A stretch of DNA of 64,000 nucleotides from Pyrus communis (taxonomy: Eukaryota > Streptophyta > Magnoliopsida > Rosales > Rosaceae). Where the stretch lies: NCBI RefSeq assembly GCF_963583255.1, contig NC_084818.1, positions 9,612,222 through 9,676,221 on the forward strand, given 5' to 3'. Made by a program: the position numbers and the translations under genes. The notes below the pieces were generated by a model. It ran no database searches. It was not told where the DNA came from and worked only from the letters and a program-made list of their open reading frames with translations. How positions within the stretch are numbered: the stretch's first letter is position 1; every line of letters begins with the position of its first letter. Positions 10,938-23,990 of the stretch are shown piece after piece.

Positions 10938-13903
10938 CTATGCCCATGCTTCTCCCCTAGTATTTACAATCTCAAGTTTCGTACCCTTCTTAGCCGGCTT
11001 ACTCAACTGAAACACCGGGTGGCTGTATAGCTTCCGCACTCCTTTCCTCCAACTTAACCAGTCTCCAGCTTCGTATCCACTTCTACATCCGTTTTCTGAA
11101 CACTCAAGTTCACATTTAGTAGATGCGCTGCTGCTGTGCGAAGTGGATTCGAGTTCTTCTTCCCCATCAGTCATTACCGGAGAGCACCAAAGTTTCTCAT
11201 CGATGTCAGCTTTTGGGCTGTCCAAAGTGGCGGTTCTGAATGAGCTATCATGAACAAAAGAATCGCCCATAATCGAATACAAGGTTTGTCTGTTGTGGTT
11301 AAGAGATTTTTTGCACGATGAGTGCAATGTAGCCTCCGCAGCTGATTCCTCTCTCGTGCGCAGGATCTTTAAAATCAATGTCTTGAGGAAATTCATAACT
11401 TGCACCGCATGTATTAGTGCAGTCAAGGGATCGGCCATCTGCAGCAAAAACTCTTGTTTAGTCCATAGCAAAGCTTATGCTTGTTTGTGGACAAAAAGGA
11501 CTTTCTTATGGCCATTACAAAGAAAGTTACATAGCCAAGGAACAACAATCATTTGAAGATGTGGAACTCCAACTCATCCTTTAACAGGTGGGCCGCATAA
11601 ACCCCTAAAACCCCAGGCCTACGCTTGACCTAGGTATCAGGTAAATCGATAGAGGAGTTATTGTGGGAATCCAACTAGGGCCTTCCATCGAAAATGTGTC
11701 GTCCTGATTCCAGGTCACTTGACCCACCTTGGGGGCCAAGGATCAAAGCAAACAAGGCAAACTGCATATCACAACCAGAGACATTTCACATCAACAAACA
11801 ACCGTGTGAAAAAATGGTACAAACCTCGGTCATGTTAGGTGCAAAAACCATAGCAATGTTGCGGGCATTCATCTTGTTGTGCTGTTCGTTCTGCGCAACA
11901 TCTGCCATCAAATTGATGGCCCAATCTAGCAGTGAAGCTTCTGTTGGAGGAAGTGTCTTCACAAGTTCTGTGCAGTCATCTTCTGTGTTGCAGTGCATCA
12001 CCTGTTCTGGTGTGAGCGAATCAAGTACCCTTGTAGGAAGCTCTCTAAACCATGCCTGCAATGTTTAAGAAGGGGAGAGACGGGAGTACACCCGTTAACA
12101 AAAGGAGGAAAAAAAAGGTTGAGAACCAAGGCAGAAACCAAAAACCATAGAAGATAAGTTTAAATGAAGGGTTTAATTCAAAAGGGTTTATTAATGATCT
12201 AGATATTTCACGATTTTGAAAGCTTGAAAAGAATATTGAAAGTCCACACATCTTTAAAATTACTGAACATCCTGAAGGAGATGGTGGCTATGTATTCCAA
12301 AAAGTATCCAATTGCATTCACTTAGAAATGTCAGATTATATGCTTACCTTTATCAAACCTGCTATACAATGAACATCAATTCCATGTGGCACGATGCCTT
12401 TGTTCAACTGGTCACGAAGATGCTCTTCTTGACCGTTTTCAGCATTTATTCTGAATATTCCTTCTGCCTTGAAGACGGAGAATAATGAAATAAAAACCTT
12501 TAGTTGTGCTGAGAAGAATATGCGTATAACTTCGCTACTAGTTTGAAATACCAACTTACTTTAAGGCCTCCTCCTGAATACAATCGTTCTTGCATCATAA
12601 GAAGTATAGTTGGCACACTGTTCCCATTATTATCATAAGAACACTGCATCGACTTGGCAGAGACCCCAAACACACTTGCACTGGATGACAAAGAAGTGTA
12701 TTCCATTAAGCAATAGTCAAATATAAAATAGTACAGAAACTCTGATTAGGACTAAAATGGAATGATGAGAGACATGTATTAAAACTTCTGAAACAGAACG
12801 TTTCATCTAACAGGAATCCTGCCGCAGTATCCATATACATTGTTACCACAACCTACCTTCCGAAGCAATTTCGTAGGAGAACATGCTGATCAAAAGGAAA
12901 AGGAAAAAGACAAACAAAGAAATGATCATTCAGAAACAATACCGAAAGATCAAATGTTTGTGCCACCCTGCTACGCAGATCAATTTGAAAGATAAGATCG
13001 TTTTCAAACAATGCCACTAAAAACCGAATAGACCAAATGGTTTGCACTGATGATTGGAACGACTCCACCCAACATTTATAAGACTAAAACAAAAAACAAT
13101 AAATCCTTCGTGTTACTCTCCCTTATCTGCCTAAGTGCCCATCAAAAATAAAATCAAGGCAGAATAAAGTAAAAGCTATCACACACCAGAAAGCAGAAGC
13201 TATTCGGACTACAAATGCTAAACAATTGAACTCGATTGCCTCTGTCAAAATCACATCTTTGTACTTGGCAAAATCCTCATCCTCCTTTTTAACCTATAAA
13301 TTCCCTCCCCATATAAGAATTTAAATCAAATCCTCTGGCAGTTCTAAGTACTGGAAAACTCTGTACTTGAGGAGATCGATAAAAGCAGTAACGGAACTTG
13401 TGACTGAACGAAGGGGATTCACAACCTAGTTCAAACCAACAGTGTTTGAAAAAAAACCATCTTATGGTAACTGTTCTTGTGGCTGTGGATCCAGGATCAA
13501 AAAGACCAACCTATGCAAGCCGGGATACGGAAAAATCAGAAAACCCGATTTACAAGTTTACAGAAGAACAATATAATGCCACCAGTTTTTCCATTTTGCA
13601 CTACAAAATGCAAAACAATTAAGAAAAACACACAAGCAAGAAATGCAAGTATGAATGAGCTTTAATGAAAATTCTACTATGCTGCGGTCTATGACGTGCA
13701 CAAAAGCAATGGATGATTGAATGTGCACGGTAAAGAATCCAACGAAGAAGGATCATCTATACTTTTCACCGGTGCATGCTATAATCCGTCAAAGTTTTCA
13801 AATTTAGACAAACAATTGGTACTACAAACCAATCTAAATCCCAAAATTTCCATATAACCAAACTCACTTCACAAATTTCAAAAATTCATCCTCAACCAAA
13901 TCC

Positions 13904-13936
<33 letters not shown>

Positions 13937-14477
13937 AAAGAGCAAAAATTGGTAAAAGAAAAAGGAGGGGTTCTGACCTGGCACTTGGCACCTTCCTGGG
14001 GACCTCGGGCTCGAGCTCAGTGGGCAAACCCAGAAACCCATTAAACCTATCAAAAGTGACATGCGAAACGTGTCTCACCTCGCTCGGAGAACTGATGTCG
14101 ATAGAGGACGCCACGTCATCCCTCTCCACACTGCAAGTTACCAGAGACTTCCTCAGAGCCGCCACAAAAATGTCGAGTATGGCGGACTGGTGGTGCTGCT
14201 GTTGTTGACCGTTATGCCCATGGAAGTCTCGACCTTTGTTGTTCCCACTGGCTCTAATCGTGGGACTCAGAAATGGGGTAGACATGGGATTTCCTTCAGC
14301 CTCCTCCTCGTCTTCAAAATCCAACTCCTCATATTCCAGCCCTTCATCATCTTCTTCTTCTTCTTCTTCTTCTTCTTTGCTGGTGTTGTGGTGGTAGGAG
14401 AATGGACTAGGAGGGGGAATGTTGAACTCAGTGAGTCCAACAAGATGGCAAGATTTGGATCGGAAGAGCCGAGCCAT
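10938..14477 (-). CDS. Rop GTPase-activating protein with CRIB and RhoGAP domains (RopGAP)
   Basis: Five exons with GT-AG junctions read in frame: 14477-13978, 12680-12560, 12467-12348, 12055-11825 and 11438-10938, giving 490 residues. The start is the ATG of MARLFRSKSC. An upstream in-frame ATG at 14510 adds only a poorly conserved dozen codons. The protein has a Glu/Asp-rich stretch (about 35-61), a Gln/His run (about 92-98), then the CRIB motif ISSPSEVRHVSHVTFDRF (from residue 128), which binds active Rop. The RhoGAP domain follows (about 169-345), with the catalytic arginine finger in AEGIFRINAENG (R213). The C-terminal tail is Ser/Glu-rich and ends GEAWA, as in other plant RopGAPs. The family accelerates GTP hydrolysis by Rop/RAC GTPases, affecting polar growth and hypoxia signalling. 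Exon order, length and key residues are intact. Which of the several RopGAP paralogues it matches cannot be decided by eye. Confidence 0.95.
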
Positions 14478-14520
14478 TTTGCTTTTGTGAACTATAATAT
14501 TAAAACACACGAAAGAAGTA

Positions 14521-14524
<4 letters not shown>

Positions 14525-14569
<45 letters not shown>
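14525..14569. repeat. (AG)n microsatellite in the RopGAP 5' leader
   Basis: About 22 AG repeats lie 48 bp upstream of the RopGAP ATG. On the gene's strand this is a CT run, common in plant 5' UTRs. It is likely to be length-polymorphic. Confidence 0.9.
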
Positions 14570-14572
<3 letters not shown>

Positions 14573-14928
14573 AAAGAAGTGAAATGGGGGTTTGGTTGTT
14601 TAGAGAGAAGGTGAGGTGGGTTTGGTTTGGTTGTGACGAAGAAGTGGGGGGAAAAAAGGTTGCTTTGAAGAGAGGGATGAGTGATTATTATTGGGTTAGT
14701 GTTGAAATTTGAGGAGGGTGTGATGGTGGTGATGGCGGTGAATGGTGGGGGTGATCGAGACCTTTTTCTCTCTTTCTATTTGTTCGAGTTCTATAGCAAA
14801 TTCTTATTAGAGAGAGACAGAGCACAAGAAAATGACCACGAGACAACCAGATATGATCATATGAGAGTGAGTGTTTGTCTTGGAAGTTACTCAAGTGAAG
14901 TGAAAAATGTATGTACTTAAAAGAATTA

Positions 14929-16924
14929 GAGTAAAGTATAAAAAAACTACCTTAACTATTGGTGTCACGACACTTTCATATCTTATCTTTTAAAATTGAC
15001 AATGTCATACATCATCTTACGAATTTGTGCCAATTTCAGACCTCTGTCAGTTTTTCTGTCATTTTTTCTGTTAAATGCTGACGTGGGTAGAGACGGGACC
15101 GATTTTTTATTAAAAATTTAATTAAATATTGAAAATTAAAACAAAAACAAAAAAAAACCCATCAACCCGTGTCCCCCCTCTCCAAAAACCCAAATCCCCT
15201 TATTTGAGTTTTCTCCCACCCAACCCTCTATCTCCTCTCTTTCTATCGCCTCTCTCTCTTCTCTATCCATGCAACCTACATCCCTAAAATCCCAAAACCT
15301 AGAAATCCTTCCCACCCGTCCCCCCCCCAACCTTCCTCTCCGATCCCACCGACAAAAACCCTACCTTTGTCGTTGACTCCAACGATGACAGCCACAACCC
15401 CCAATTGCCCCCAAACCCTAACTCTAGCCACAACCTCCACAACAACATTCCCTTCTCCTCCTCGCTCCCGGAGTCTGCCCCTCCGACGATTTGCAAGAGA
15501 AAAACAAAAAAATAACAACAACAACAATCCTAATAGAAAAACTCTCCGTTTTTCCCATAAAATTCCGAGATTTTCTAAGAAAATCAGAGGAAGCGTGAGA
15601 AACAGAGAGAGAGTTATGATCTGAGAGTGGCTCTCTTTGGTCTGAGTTTCCGATAAAGGGTGTATATAGGTGGGTTGGATGAGGAGGAGAGAGTGGAGGT
15701 GAAGTCCATGGCGAGAAGGTGAAGTCCATGGCGAGAAGGCGAAGCCTCTGCACAATTTCAACTTATCATGGTATTTGAAGTGGGGGAACCAAAAGCACCT
15801 GTGGTGCCAAAAGGAGAGCTCCGACTAGGGATGGCAATTCTAACCGTTAGACCCGATAATCGCGGATAACCGCCCGAATGGATTGGATTTGGGTATGAAA
15901 ATTTGGGTATATTTTGGGTATGGGTAAAAACCATGAATATTATTCGGTTATCCTTTTGGATATAGTTATAGGGGTCTCCAATCCGTATCCGTCCCCGAAT
16001 CCAAACCGAATAATATAATATAATTATGTAATATTAAAATATTAAATAGTGTGTGTATATATATATTTATATATATTCATTATTCACTGAATCCATTACC
16101 TTAAAAATATAAAAATTGCATTGTGTGAGTTGCATTTTGTGGGAAAGTTCAAAATTTTTTATATGAATCAAAATATATGATAATTCAATGGTACTTATAG
16201 GAGATATCAAATATTAGCCAACATTATTAATGTTTAGCTTTAATTTTTATGCTTTACAAGATCTATTCACTAAATCATTTTACCGTCAATTGGACGAATA
16301 TATTTTTTTGTATTGATGAAGATGGATATAACCGTTAACCGATGGGGAATCCGTTACCCGGTGGGTATGGTTATGGATAATACCCGATGGTTAATTTGTG
16401 GTTATAGATATGGTTAATTTTTGTGGTTATAGGGATGGATATAGTATTTCCGTCCCCAAACCAAACCGTTGCCATCCCTAGCTCCGACGCCAGCAGGAGT
16501 GGCAGGGAAGGGTCTAGGGTTAATCGGCGATCGTCGGCTCAGAGGATTGAGAGTTCGCCGGCGGTGATGACTCGGGTGGGAATGGTTTCTGGGTTTGGGG
16601 ATTTTAGGGATACAGGTTGCAGGGAGAGAGAAGAGAGAGAGACAAGAGAGAAGGTTAGGTGGGGGAGAACTCAGAGAAGGGGATATGGGTTTTTGGGGAG
16701 GGGGACACGGGTTGATGGGTTTTTTTTGGTTTATTGTTTTTTTTTTTAATTTTTTAATAAAAATGGGTCTCGTTTCTGGCCACATCAGCATTTAACAGAA
16801 AAACTGACGGAGGTTTGACATTGGCACAAATTAGTAAGATGAGGTATGACATTGTCAATTTTAAAAGATGAGGTATGAAAGTATCGTGGCACTAATAATT
16901 AAGGTAGTTTTTTGTACTTTACCC
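14929..16924. mobile_element. Mutator-type element with very long terminal inverted repeats
   Basis: The ends are GAGTAAAGTATAAAAAAACT at the left and, reading inward from the right, GGGTAAAGTACAAAAAACT. The inverted similarity continues for about 380 bp on each side (to about 15310 and from about 16545), including mirrored TGTCATACATCATCTTAC-type and CCCATCAACCCGTGTCC-type blocks. A perfect 9-bp target duplication, AAAGAATTA, flanks it (14920-14928 and 16925-16933), diagnostic of the Mutator superfamily. No transposase is visible. The arms contain CT-rich, leader-like sequence. Confidence 0.9.
15826..16480. mobile_element. hAT MITE nested in the Mutator element
   Basis: The termini are TAGGGATGGCAA and TTGCCATCCCTA, a perfect 12-bp inverted repeat. 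The flanks are a perfect 8-bp duplication GCTCCGAC (15818-15825 and 16481-16488), as expected for hAT. The 655-bp AT-rich interior has no coding capacity. Confidence 0.9.
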
Positions 16925-16933
16925 AAAGAATTA

Positions 16934-18286
16934 TTTATACAAGTAGTGAAGCAAATGGACGAGAGTAGGATTCTTACTCCTTTTAATCTCTATGAACATA
17001 CACGGGCCATCACTTTATGTCGAGCTATCCATTTTTTAAAGAATCTCACTCCCTTCATAGTGAATAGTATTATAGTACCAATTAATGTCCGTAGTCTTTT
17101 CTATAAAATTATGTTCTTCGTGTATAATCCGACCAAATAAAGCATACACTAACAGAGTTTAGAAAACATTATAGGTCATTAAATATGCTATTTCCTTTTG
17201 TTTCCTGTACTGATAAATAGTAAGTTTTGGATATATTAACGATTGACAGATGCTTGCAGATTGTCGTATACCAATTTCATTCTATTATTTTAAAAAAAAT
17301 TGTGAAACATATTTGTCTTTAATGTTTAAATCGATTAGATTTTCGATTACCTTCGCTTCACTAACATATGAATTGTTGATTGTCCTTTAAATTCGAACTC
17401 TTAGACTATGGTACCTTAATTAATCACCTGATTAGCAAAAATGTTGCAATTTTTTTTTTATAAGTGATATTATTAATTTAAGCTATACTAAGGGAATAGG
17501 GGAGGGTTTAAACTAGGGACAAAGTGGTTGAAGAGGAAGTCCCTATTCACTAGGACAATCTTCCATAAAGAAGTCGATCTCATTGTAACTTGTTAGACTT
17601 TGTGGTACAACTAAAGATCACTACGGTCTTATGATATTCATTTTCATTTATAGTTGTATGTGGAAGGTCTTAAGGTTCAACTTCTGTGATGGCAAGTTTG
17701 ATGCCAAGTTGTTACGGTTGACACGATTAAAGTTCACTACGGTCTTATGATATTTATTTTCACTTGTATGTGGAAGGTTTTACGTTCAACTCATGTGATG
17801 CGAATTTGATACCAAATTATAATGGGTCGCAAATTGTGTGGTTTTAGTCCAAATCTATTAAGATCTTGGACCCTTGATAAGGAGCTTATAACTTAAGTTG
17901 TTAAGAACATTAGTTACTACACTCAATAAAAACATCAATAAAATTTGAATTTTGAATCAATGTATCTTAATTACAGAGATTCAAGTGTAGTATAAACAAG
18001 TATATAGTATACACAGTGTTAAAGGTTATATCAATCTACTCCCACATGTTGTGGTACACATTTTGAGTTGGACAACTTGGATGTTCCCTCGTCTATTACC
18101 TCGTAATCAAATTATTACATAAATAAATATATAATCTCATACATAGTTTGAAAAGTATATATTTCTTCATTAGGAGAGATTCTTTTTAGAACTTCAAAGA
18201 TTCATCGAAACTCTAAAATTGGGTTATCCACCACTTTTTCAGCCATGTATAGAGAGCCTATTGTGATGCTCTTAGCTCAATCAACT
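16934..18286. other. AT-rich intergenic stretch with a truncated SINE-like fragment
   Basis: A T run at 17452-17460, followed by AAGTGATATTATTAAT and ACTAAGGGAATAGGGGAGGG, resembles the 3' end of a second SINE subfamily on the minus strand. A related piece is at about 27915-27990. Two partly repeated phrases (AGATCACTACGGTCTTATGATA near 17606 and again near 17729) suggest a local duplication. No gene is seen. Confidence 0.45.
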
Positions 18287-18299
18287 TTCCAAAACAGCT

Positions 18300-18479
18300 G
18301 TTTTTTTTTTTTTTTTTTTTGAAAAAGTGATATTATCTACACTAAAGGGGAAATGGGTGATCGTAGCCGTATAATGGGTTAACAATTATATGATTCAAAT
18401 TCACCTTTGGCGAGAATCAAACCTAAGACTTCTTACTTACAAGTGAAGAAGAATATCACTAGACCGTAGTACTAAGTGA
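18300..18479 (-). mobile_element. Complete SINE with target-site duplication
   Basis: The element reads on the minus strand with its A tail at the T run from 18301. Its tRNA-like B box reads GGTTTGATTC on the minus strand. The flanking duplication TTCCAAAACAGCT (18287-18299) and TTCCAAAACAACT (18480-18492) has one mismatch. The same family is at 7082-10260, and partial copies form the array at 26848-27345. Confidence 0.85.
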
Positions 18480-18492
18480 TTCCAAAACAACT

Positions 18493-20037
18493 TCATAGTT
18501 CATTCACTTTAACGTTTGATGTTGGCAATTCAAAAGGTTGGAATTATTTGGCAGGACAATGAAACAAGCCTTGGAATTGAGGCTTTGGATTTAATTAGTA
18601 ATATGAAATGGGATATCGACTGGTTGTTTTTTCGTATTTGTATTACAGTCCCCACGATGGTCACATGCCCACATGTGATGTTCCATATCTACTACTAATA
18701 TATTTAGTGGTGTGCGTTAATTAGTATTTACACCGCAATTAAACTAAAACCAGTTTACAGGGAATGATTTGATCATGAGATTCGAACTTATAATCATTTA
18801 TTTATAAGTATAAAAAAATATTACTAAATCATACTATTAAATAGTTTAAATTTAAATTTAAATTAATATGACCGCAAGATTTTTGGGTTATCTGATAACG
18901 TAGTTTATTCTAAATATGTGCATGATTAATAAGCATGTCACAATGATCCCACAGACTCATTCAGTTTTAAAGTGCAAAAAATTAAAGGTAAGTGTCAAAA
19001 TCATTGCTAAATATATTCTTTTTGTATGGTAAAGGACAGAAGGAAATATTGAAATTAATAAATAAACTAGTAAATTAGGATGAACACCCGGACGACTATC
19101 ATTTTTATTTATAAAAAAAAAAAACTTCAAATGTTCAACCGAGAAAAGAAAAATACGCTCGCATCTGTCCACTTCTAATTAATTTTTTTTGTTTGTGTTA
19201 ATTTGAGTTTTTTCTCTAAAGCATTGAGTTTAATATTTATTTATCTTTTCAAAATTGTTATCAACGTCGTACATATGAAGTTGTGGGAAATGAATTCCAC
19301 ACAAGAGTAGAATCACTCTTGTGCCATACAGCTAACAAAGGAAATGAGTTTTTTCTCTAAAAAGATGATTCATTAGGGCACGCTTGCACTCCCTAAGTGG
19401 TTGGTTTGAACACTACATTATCCCGCTCATTTAGCCACCAATGATTTACCATGGAAAACTTGATGAGAGGCACCAATTAAAAGTCCTGTTTAGAGATGAC
19501 TCTTAACAACATCGGTGATCTTGGCTTAGGAATCATTATCCCTTGAAGATCCTGTTGGATCTTGCATTATTAGGCCTTTCTAGATTGATCTCCTTATATT
19601 TGAAGGAATCTTAATGAAACACTTCCGGTACTATTCATTTTTATCGAAAACGATATTTTTATCTTGAAAAGTCACTCATGGTACTATGCGCTTACACCTT
19701 TATTTTGTCATTTTCATTAAAACTAAAGTTTTTAAAAACTTTTTGTTATTTTTTCTTATATTAATGTTCAATCTATACGAGAATTAAGTGTTAGTAAAAT
19801 CCTAGGAGTTCCATCAATTAATATGTGTTAAAAATAAAAGCCCAAAGGTATTTTTACCTTAAGGCCCGATCTATAAAGCATACGGGGTGGCCCACTGGCC
19901 CTGGTTAGGGGTGACAATAAATACAAAGTAGTATGGGCACGTGAACAAACCCATGCATGTCGTACAAATGCAGGTACTGGCATTACTGTGTTACCGCAGG
20001 ATATTGATCTAACGGTGGGGCATTTTTTTTTTGGGAT
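18493..20037. other. Intergenic stretch, one dispersed repeat copy
   Basis: About 19611-19770 matches, in part, a dispersed repeat also found at 27727-27890 and, inverted, at 34600-34770. The shared phrases are GTACTATTCA, TTTATTTTGTCA and TTAAAACTAAAGTTTT. No gene is supported in the remainder. Confidence 0.45.
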
Positions 20038-20244
20038 GGATTGTCTGTTCTACCATTTTTATACTTTCTTTGTACCCTCTTGTGATGTGTGATCACGGTT
20101 AAGCCACGTTAATATTTTATATTAATTTTTATTAAAATAATAAAACAAAAATTAATAGAAATATAAAATATTGACGTGGTTTAACCGTAATCATACAAAT
20201 AGAAGGGCATGAAGTGAATATGAAAATGAGAGGGTAGACAATCC
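20038..20244. mobile_element. Foldback MITE, about 207 bp
   Basis: Left and right arms are inverted copies through most of their length. GGATTGTCT at the left matches AGACAATCC at the right, and CGGTTAAGCCACGTTAATAT matches the inverted AATATTGACGTGGTTTAACC. T-rich flanks make the target duplication ambiguous. Confidence 0.7.
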
Positions 20245-20976
20245 ACCTCTCTTTTGTTTTTCCCCCTTACCAGTCACATGCATTTCCCCTTGCAACTTTG
20301 TCAGAGACTCACAGCCTTTGCTCATCATCACAAGGGAAGTGGCGAAATAACAGAAGAGAGAGACTTACATGCAACGAGTTTATCACAACATCATAAATAT
20401 TGATATGCAAATTTATGGAGACACTAGGTGGATATATTGATATCGATATATGTCACCTTCAACGGAAATTAAGAAAATTTGCAATGTAGTGTGTATATCA
20501 GCTCGTCGATATCAGGTAAAGTTTGCATTTCACCCTTCATTTCCATATCGATCATTAATTTTCGGTTATTTCAATGAAAATATCAATAATTTCGTATATA
20601 TTTTAAATATTGGATAAGACTAGTTTTGAACATTACTAAATCACATAAGTTTTCTGATGTTTAAACACACAAACTCGTTGTTAACAGATTCTCTAATAGA
20701 CATAAACTCTACTGTTTTATCTTCAACTCACTATTATTAATTAGTGTAAATTTAAATTTGTTAGCGATGTGCTGAATTTTGTACGTTTAAATAGCATTAT
20801 TCCTTTTGTACGTTTAAATAGCATTATTCCTTACAATCCTATACTTGTGCACATGAACAAAAGCCTTTAAGATGACCTGTCATTTCAAAAAAAGTTTGCA
20901 GTGAATGTATGGTAGTAATCAACAGTCCACCAAATGGACGATGCCACAATCATATATACAGACGAGCCTTTATTCA
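20245..20976. other. Intergenic stretch, nothing recognised
   Basis: AT-rich sequence with a short direct repeat (GTACGTTTAAATAGCATTAT at about 20781 and again at about 20808). No gene is supported. Confidence 0.4.
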
Positions 20977-21333
20977 GAGGGATCCCTATAGTTTGGTAAA
21001 AATAGGAACTAATCGTGGTGTCCATCATACGTCAAACTATCTAGACTGTCTATTTTTTAAGTCTATAAATTTTCACAAAAAAAATTAATTCAATCTGAAA
21101 CCATTTACTCATTTGATTGTCACGATGAAATTTTAATATTTCTTAAAACATAATATTCGTCAATTTCTTTAAACTCAATTGGACGCCTTAAAGATTTTCA
21201 ATTTGGTTAATATTTTGCAACAATGATCTACAAAGTGAAACTTGAAAAATAAATGATTTGGGTCATTAAAGTTCAATATAATGTGAGCACCACAACTAGT
21301 TTCCACTTTTACCGAAAAAAGGGAGATCCCTTT
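20977..21333. mobile_element. Probable degenerate MITE
   Basis: The ends are imperfect inverted repeats: GAGGGATCCC then GGTAAAAATAGGAACTA at the left, and their inverted relatives near 21298-21333. No clear target duplication is visible. Confidence 0.5.
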
Positions 21334-21346
21334 GAGTAAAGTACAC

Positions 21347-21377
<31 letters not shown>

Positions 21378-22058
21378 AGTGGATGAATATTACAAGTGAG
21401 GATTGTTACCATGATTGATCCTAGCCAACGGTCCTACAACTCCATTCAAAGGGAGAATCATATGCTTTCTTTAAAAAGAAATGAGGTGACCGATCGATGA
21501 AGCAGCCTATTTTCCTTATGATCTTACGTGTGTTGCAGTGACTATGAGTTCCCTTTGAAGCTACTCCAAGAATCTCATCAGTTACCATCAACTGCAGGCT
21601 GGCTCCTGGCTGGCGTAATCGGAAGGTCATGGCTCGTTAGCAATTAGGTGAAGGATAAGATTGACGACATTTGTATGTATTCGATATCAATTAGGTGACA
21701 CTTTGATAAAATAATGGAAACCCGGTCACATGAAAGGTTTGGGCCAAAGGTACCCCAACTTGCTGGCCTTATTTTTACACAAATCAAGTTTGTCACTAGT
21801 CACTCTTCTTAACTTGGGTTTGATGGAAGCTCACGTTTTGAAATCCAAGACCAAGATTATTTTGGGCCCCACTAATGTTTCAAAAACTTTGGACCTAAAC
21901 CACATACACAAGTGACAAGTGATTGGCATATAAAAAGAGTACAATGAATTTTCTATGGTACACATATAAGTTACGCATTTAAAAATGAGTTGTTAGATCT
22001 TGTTGACCAATATGGACATAAGTTACGAAACAAATTTTTTGAACGCAACTCTGATATG
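21334..22058. other. Intergenic stretch with an AT/GT microsatellite
   Basis: A compound (AT)n(GT)n microsatellite occupies 21346-21378. A minus-strand open frame at 21421-21630 has a varied amino-acid composition, but I recognise no family and see no exon context, so I do not call it a gene. Confidence 0.4.
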
Positions 22059-22066
22059 ATCAAAAT

Positions 22067-22922
22067 TAGGGGTGGGTTTAGAAGAATAAAAAATCGAAAA
22101 AAAAAAAAAAACCTCATAAGCGCCTCTCCACGTTAGATTTGAGCATATATTCTTAGTTTAAGAAGCACCCAACAAATAAGAAGGATAGGTTTTTTCAAAA
22201 GTTTCTAACTCTTGATCGAACACCGAATCGAAGCCAAAAAGCCGAAAGAAAAAAAACAAACTGAATCAGAAAAACTGAACCAAATTTTAGTGGTTCAGTT
22301 TAGATTTCAATGGTTTGAAAACTGAGCCGAATCAAAATCCCCTTAAAACGACGTCGTTTTATGTTTACCATTTAACCCTAAGGTCCATAACCCTCCAAAG
22401 TCCAAACTCGGAAAGCTCAGCTGCTCTCACTGATAATTGGTGTTGCATGTACTTCAACATTTACGAATAAAATTGCTCTTACTTACAGAAAAACACCATC
22501 TTCAATCCCAAAGATGGGTGAATGTATGCCCGTTGAATTTCAATGAGTATATCCCTTGCCATGATTTTTGTTATGTGAAAACTTTCCTACCAAGTTCGAA
22601 ATTAAGTTTAGGGCTTTTGCAAGGAGCATATTGGGTTCAATTAGGAAGGTTACTTCATTGGTTATTGAGGAAATATTTTGGAATGCGGCTTCTGACAAGT
22701 CAATATATATTGAGTATGCAAGTTATGTGCCTATGTCTGCTTTGGAAGAGCCTCTCTGCTTGTTTGCTTTCGGAATGGATATTGCAATCATTTTTCTTTC
22801 CAATTGGGATTATCATTGGATTGATTTATATGAACTTGAATATGTAGAGCTACCTTCCCACTTTTTTACATTTTCTTATTATTAATATACAAATGTAAGC
22901 CTTTATTTAGTTGCCTTTTTTC

Positions 22923-22953
<31 letters not shown>

Positions 22954-23040
22954 AGTCGAACCCAAAAAAAACGAAAAATAAAAAATAAAAATAAACCGAA
23001 TAGTAAATTTTGTTACCCATTGAAACCGGACCCACCTCTA
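22067..23040. mobile_element. Old hAT-like element with an unrecognised internal open frame
   Basis: The termini are TAGGGGTGGG and CCCACCTCTA, inverted with one mismatch. The 8-bp flanks ATCAAAAT (22059-22066) and ATCTGAAT (23041-23048) agree at six of eight positions, as for an aged hAT duplication. The interior has a perfect 16-bp palindrome AAAACGACGTCGTTTT (22345-22360), an A run at 22925-22951, and overlapping plus-strand open frames at 22437-22885 with no recognisable domain. Confidence 0.55.
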
Positions 23041-23048
23041 ATCTGAAT

Positions 23049-23990
23049 AATAATACATATTCATCATTCATACAGAAAGCATACTTAAAGAAAACTCTCT
23101 TACAATTAAAATAAAAGTAATAGAGACTAAATTTGTAGACTAAATTAGTAAATCAAATGAGGTGTCACAAATAAAAAATGAGCACGTTTATCAACGATTA
23201 AGTAATAATCCAATTACCAACTTTCATGTCATTTAGTTTACAAAATTTAGTCTTCCTAGCATTACTCTTATAAAGAAGGCAAAACTAAAGTCTTAACAAA
23301 AATTATATACGCTCTAAATTCGCATAAATATGAACAAAAACATTCACATGCGCTGCCACCGTTGTCCAGATTGAGCTCATCCACCAGCTTACCTAAAGCT
23401 CGCAAGATTTGGTCATCAGTCCAAAGTGGAGTCTCAATCCAAATATATGGTTGAGATTTTAGATCCATAAGAACAAAGAGGGATGAAAATTGGCAATGCA
23501 AACAGTATAATAAAGATCATACCAGAATCATCCGTCATACCACAGAGATTCAGTTGAAACTCCCACTACCTAAACATGAAGGATGAGTAAACCCCACATA
23601 CCAGAATCATCCTAACAGCTTCTAATATATTCTTGGGATGCCGGTTTTAATTTTGAACCAACTAATTTCGATAGAGTTCGATCGCCGCTGTTTTTGTTTT
23701 TCCGAATTAAGAATAATCGATCTTGCTTTCCACTAATTTACAAGAAGAGATATTTAAAGTTGAATGCAATAAGCTATAAGCATGGCGTTAACCAACCTAT
23801 AAAAAGGGAGACTCAAGCTTAAATTTGAATCCACTAAATAATTTAAATTTGAAAACTACTTGTATGAGTTGCGATTTCTTCTTTCGGATTTCTAGTCCAT
23901 CAATCATGGATTATAGATCTCCTTTTATTATTTTATGTTCCAGAGAGGAAATTAAGGATCCATCATTGACTGGTTCTTTTAAACATCTAC
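23049..23990. other. Intergenic stretch, no supported gene
   Basis: A minus-strand frame at 23268-23501 has a non-low-complexity translation (it contains PYIWIETPLWTDDQILRAL), but I recognise no family and find no splice context. The remainder is AT-rich. Confidence 0.35.

Noticed and set aside
15276..15761. 161-codon minus-strand frame and overlapping frames in other phases
   Set aside because: It lies inside the long-TIR Mutator arm. Frames are open on both strands because the sequence is CT/GA-rich, and no protein family is recognisable.
21421..21630. Minus-strand 69-codon frame with mixed composition
   Set aside because: No recognisable family, exon structure or upstream signal. I cannot support it as a gene.
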